A DNA stretch of 64,000 bases from Pseudomonadota bacterium (GTDB taxonomy: Bacteria; Pseudomonadota; Gammaproteobacteria; Burkholderiales; Burkholderiaceae_C), in the NCBI GenBank assembly GCA_018241185.1, contig JAFEEH010000252.1, positions 1-64,000 of the forward strand, written 5' to 3'. The notes under the pieces are model-generated. The model was not told the DNA's origin. It saw only the letters and a program-made list of their open reading frames with translations, and searched no databases. A program made the translations under genes and the position numbers. Shown in pieces: positions 61,194 through 64,000 of the stretch. Positions within the stretch are counted from its first letter, which is position 1. Each line of letters starts with the position of its first letter.

Positions 61194-63604
61194 CAGGCCT
61201 CGCTGTCGGCAGTGGCGGTGGCGACGCTGGCAGCCTGCTCGACGCGCGCCGGCGACCGTGCCGCCAGCTGTTGCAGGTCGTCGAGGATCTGCTTCTGCGA
61301 CAGGATGCTCAGGTCCACCACTTCGCGCGCCTGCGCCACGTAGTAGGCCAGCTGCTCGTCGCTGCGCGCCATGCTCTTGTCCAGCGCGCCCTCGATGCGC
61401 TGCAGGCTGCCGTTGAGCCGCTCGCTGGCCGAACCGAAGTGCTCGACCGCAGCGCCGAAGGCCTCGCCCAGGCTCGCGACCTCGACGGCACTGCCGGTGA
61501 TCTGGGCCGACACCGCCGCCAGGCGCTCGCCCTGCGCGTCGACCGTCGCGGCGAAGCGGCCGCCCTGCGCGTCGACGGCTTCGGCAAAGCGCTCGCCGGC
61601 ACGCTGCAGCACTTCGGACGAGGCGCTCACCAGCGCGTCGATGGCCGAGCGCTGCTCGGTGGAGGCATGGTTCACGGCGTCGAGCAGCGTGGCCAGGGTG
61701 CCGAGGATGCGGGTGCGCTCCTCCAGCATGGCGTTGTCTCGCACCATGCTGTCGGACAGCTTCTGGCGCAGTTCGGCGATCACCTCCGCGGCGGCGCGCG
61801 GCGCCTGCGCGGCCGTTTCGACCAGGCGGCCGATCTCGGCGATGGTGCCTTGCGCGTGGGCCTCGGTCTGCGCCGAGATGTCGCGCGCGGTGCGTGCCAG
61901 CGTGTCGCAGATCTCGGCCTGCTGGCGCCCGGTCTGCGCACCGGCTTCCTGCCAGCTCGCCTTCAGGCCGTCCGCCAGTTGCGCCAGCGACTGCGCCCAC
62001 GCGTCCAGGCGCTGCGCGTCGCGCGCGGCCAGGGTGGCCTGCAGCTCGTCGTGGGCCCGGTCGACACCCTGCAGCAGTACGGCGGCCTGCTCGCCGAAGC
62101 CGCCGGCCGCGGCGGCCAGCGCCTGCTCGTTGCGCGACGCCAGCTGCTCGCCGGCGATGCGCTGCGCATCGAGCGCCTCGCTCCAGCGCTGCGAGAGCTG
62201 GCCGGCGATGCCGTCGAGCCGCGCCGCCACGCCCTCGACCAGCGCCCCGGAGCGATGGCCGAACTGTTCGGACGCCGCATCCACTGCCGCGCGCTGCCCT
62301 GCGGCTGCGCCGTCGACGCTGCGCACCAACGCGGCCGCCTGCTGTTCGAAGCTGGCAGCGGCCTGGGTCAGCGCCTCGCGCGTGTGCAAGGCCAGGGCCT
62401 CGCCGGTTTCGCGCTGCTGATCCAGCGCGCCAGCCCAGGCCTGCGACAGGCGCTCGGCCGTGCCGTCCAGCCGCTCGGCCACGCCGTCGACCAGCGCGAC
62501 GGAGCGCTGGTCGAAGCGTTCGGCCACGCCGGCCAGCATGTCGCGCAGTTCGGCGGCCAGCGCCTGGCTGCTGCGCTGGTGGGTGTCCAGCGCGCCCTGC
62601 CAGGTCTGGGCGACGCCGGCGGTGGTGCGCTCGAAGCCGCTCGTCAGCCCATCGAGCTGGCGCTGGACCGATTGGCCCAGCGTGTCGTGCAGCGCGCCGG
62701 TCTCGCGCGCGATCTGCGCCATGGTGGCCTCGACCACGGGCTGGATGGCGGCGGCCGCGGTCTTCGCGCTGTCGGTGAGGCTGCGGGTGAGCGACCGGTC
62801 CACCGATTCGGCCAGCGCGGTGTAGGCGCCGGCGGCCTGCGCATGGAATTCGGACTGGCCCGCGGTCAGGCGCTGGGCGAGCACGTCGTGCTGCTGCTCC
62901 ATGCGCTCCATCAAGGTCTGCAGGCGGTCCACGATCTGCGGCATGGCCTGGGCCTGCTGTTCCATCAGCCGGAAGCTCTGCTCGCGCTGGTGAACGGCCG
63001 AAAAGGGGCGCAGCGTGGTCGCGATGTGGGCATCGAGCGCCAGGCCGGCCTGTGCCCGCTCGCGCCGGTACAGCGCCGACACCAGCCCCAGCATGGCGGA
63101 GGCCGCGACGCCCGCCACCGAGGTGCCGAAGGCCAGCCCCAACCCCTGCACCGGCTGCGACAGGGCCGAGCGCATCGCTTGCAGGTCGGTCGTGCCGGCC
63201 AACGCGGCGCCGGTGCCGTTGAGCGTGACCACCATGCCGAGGAAGGTGCCCAGCATGCCCAGCAACACCAACAGGCCGGCCAGGTAGGGCGTCATGGCCG
63301 GGCCGGGCAGCGCCGCGCGCTGGCCTTCGATGCGCAGGCGCACCGCGGACCGCAGCGACGGGTGCAGCGTCTCGAGCCAGGCGGGCAGGCTGGCGGGCGG
63401 CGTGCCCAGCGCGCCCACGGCCTGGGAGAGCGTGGCGGTCGCCTGCCGGAAGCGGTGCAGTTCCAGCGCGCCCATGACATAGAAGGCGGCGATGACCAGC
63501 GTCACGGTCAGCGCGAGCAGGTGGCTGCCGAGGTAGCCGGCGCCGACCCAGGCGATCACGGCCAGGCCGGCGAGGAATGCGAGAGGAGAAAGGAATCTAG
63601 GCAT
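61193..63604 (-). CDS. DUF802 protein: MotA/ExbB-like channel domain with very long coiled-coil tail
   Basis: The 803-residue protein has four membrane spans (about 3-26, 28-47, 105-129, 147-178). Spans 3 and 4 show LLGMLGTFLGMVVTL (Thr120) and LGLAFGTSVAGVAASAMLG (Thr161, Ser162), the polar-lined pattern of MotA, ExbB/TolQ and ZorA proton channels. Residues about 205-780 are an Ala/Gln/Glu/Arg-rich coiled coil, including two copies of an 84-residue repeat (starting 363 and 447). The tail ends EVVDLSILSQKQILDDL and an Ala-rich C-terminus. It is coupled to the MotB-like gene. The length and layout recall ZorA, whose tail forms a long intracellular rod. Family function is unknown. Confidence 0.82.
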   Translation of the reverse strand: MPRFLSPLAFLAGLAVIAWVGAGYLGSHLLALTVTLVIAAFYVMGALELHRFRQATATLSQAVGALGTPPASLPAWLETLHPSLRSAVRLRIEGQRAALPGPAMTPYLAGLLVLLGMLGTFLGMVVTLNGTGAALAGTTDLQAMRSALSQPVQGLGLAFGTSVAGVAASAMLGLVSALYRRERAQAGLALDAHIATTLRPFSAVHQREQSFRLMEQQAQAMPQIVDRLQTLMERMEQQHDVLAQRLTAGQSEFHAQAAGAYTALAESVDRSLTRSLTDSAKTAAAAIQPVVEATMAQIARETGALHDTLGQSVQRQLDGLTSGFERTTAGVAQTWQGALDTHQRSSQALAAELRDMLAGVAERFDQRSVALVDGVAERLDGTAERLSQAWAGALDQQRETGEALALHTREALTQAAASFEQQAAALVRSVDGAAAGQRAAVDAASEQFGHRSGALVEGVAARLDGIAGQLSQRWSEALDAQRIAGEQLASRNEQALAAAAGGFGEQAAVLLQGVDRAHDELQATLAARDAQRLDAWAQSLAQLADGLKASWQEAGAQTGRQQAEICDTLARTARDISAQTEAHAQGTIAEIGRLVETAAQAPRAAAEVIAELRQKLSDSMVRDNAMLEERTRILGTLATLLDAVNHASTEQRSAIDALVSASSEVLQRAGERFAEAVDAQGGRFAATVDAQGERLAAVSAQITGSAVEVASLGEAFGAAVEHFGSASERLNGSLQRIEGALDKSMARSDEQLAYYVAQAREVVDLSILSQKQILDDLQQLAARSPARVEQAASVATATADSEA

Positions 63605-64000
63605 GCGTGAGGGTGATGCCCGGAGCGGGCTGGCGAAGCGCTTCGAGCAGCGCATCGACCGGTTGAAATCGAAAGTCCAGTTCGGCCAGCAGCAGCGCCT
63701 GCATGTCCTGGCAGAACCCGTCGAGCCAAGCTGTTTCGGGCGGCGCGGGCTCGGCGCGCGATTCGGCCTCGGCAACTGCCTCGGCCGCGGCGCTGCGCAG
63801 CCGCTTGAAATGCGCCTCCAGCGTGGCGGGCACGGTGCCCAGCAGCGTGCGTTCGCGCGCATCGAGTACCTGGCTGAGCACCGCCTCGACCGCGGCCAGC
63901 CGCGCGGCCTGGGGCGAGCGCGCCGCCAACCGGCCGCGCAGGCGCGCACACAGGGCGTCGACGCCGGCTTCCATCGCCTGCTGCCGGGTGAGGTAGCGCT
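63597..64000 (-). CDS. DUF3348 family protein, partial at right edge
   Basis: Only the C-terminal 133 residues or so are in the window; the start lies beyond 64000. The visible part reads RYLTRQQAMEAGVDALCARLRGRL, then AAVEAVLSQVLDARERTLLGTVPATLEAHFKRLR and WLDGFCQDMQALLLAELDFRFQPVDALLEAL, matching DUF3348 proteins. They are helical, cytoplasmic and of unknown function. It overlaps the DUF802 gene by eight bases and is the first visible gene of the four-gene operon, so expression of all four is likely coupled. Confidence 0.75.
   Translation of the reverse strand, partial: RYLTRQQAMEAGVDALCARLRGRLAARSPQAARLAAVEAVLSQVLDARERTLLGTVPATLEAHFKRLRSAAAEAVAEAESRAEPAPPETAWLDGFCQDMQALLLAELDFRFQPVDALLEALRQPAPGITLTHA

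Noticed and set aside
59915-64000. Calling the right-edge operon a Zorya defence system
   Set aside because: Only ZorA- and ZorB-like features are present; no ZorC, ZorD helicase or ZorE nuclease is visible, and the partners are DUF3348 and DUF2894. Genes beyond 64000 cannot be seen.

Overview
The window is high-GC, densely coded bacterial DNA that looks like Burkholderiales, most likely Comamonadaceae (a Variovorax/Acidovorax-type genome). The reasons are several orphan Bug-type solute receptors, the conserved gene sets (grpE-dnaK-dnaJ; prkA-DUF444-spoVR; DUF3348-DUF802-OmpA-DUF2894), and several families of short intergenic repeats scattered between genes. I see no rRNA, tRNA, CRISPR array, insertion sequence, prophage or plasmid origin. 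The assignment comes from gene content read by eye, not from a database search.

Layout. 0.3-14.4 kb: mixed metabolism and envelope genes (GST, cardiolipin-synthase-like PLD, a rearranged ROK-family protein, a fused SBP-permease osmolyte transporter, a PlsC-like acyltransferase, two DJ-1/PfpI-fold proteins flanking a frameshifted Bug receptor, an FMN reductase, a SnoaL-like protein, TetR, an O-methyltransferase, MFS). 14.4-30.6 kb: one large catabolic island for hexuronates and aldarates. Uronate dehydrogenase (Udh) and a beta-propeller lactonase make aldarates; GudD and GarD dehydrate glucarate and galactarate; KdgD and an alpha-ketoglutarate semialdehyde dehydrogenase finish the route to alpha-ketoglutarate. 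Uptake is supplied by a complete TRAP system and four Bug receptors, and a FadR-type GntR regulator sits at the divergent centre. 30.7-36.7 kb: psd, an HxlR-like regulator, an FKBP, then grpE-dnaK-dnaJ. 36.7-42.2 kb: a long leader with two good sigma-54 promoter matches in front of prkA-yeaH-spoVR. 42.3-49.8 kb: tag, an enolase-superfamily dehydratase, aroQ, and a formaldehyde-detoxification operon (frmR-frmA-hydrolase-fghA). 49.8-58.2 kb: an orphan type VI secretion island read leftwards (vgrG, DUF6484, DUF2169 adaptor, a ketosynthase-like protein lacking the nucleophile, a PAAR-like protein with a C-terminal nuclease-like region, a beta-propeller protein, a TIGR02270-like protein). 58.4-59.8 kb: gnd. 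59.9-64.0 kb: a four-gene operon whose core is a MotA/ExbB-like channel with a roughly 600-residue coiled tail plus a MotB/OmpA-like partner; its first gene runs off the right edge.

The most interesting items are: the ion-driven-motor-like operon at the right edge, which resembles the ZorA/ZorB core but lacks Zorya effectors; the ROK-family protein whose motifs occur in circularly permuted order; an orientation-biased dispersed repeat family with nine copies, one of which supplies the stop codon of a regulator gene; a second palindromic repeat inserted in frame inside garD; and the orphan T6SS effector island.
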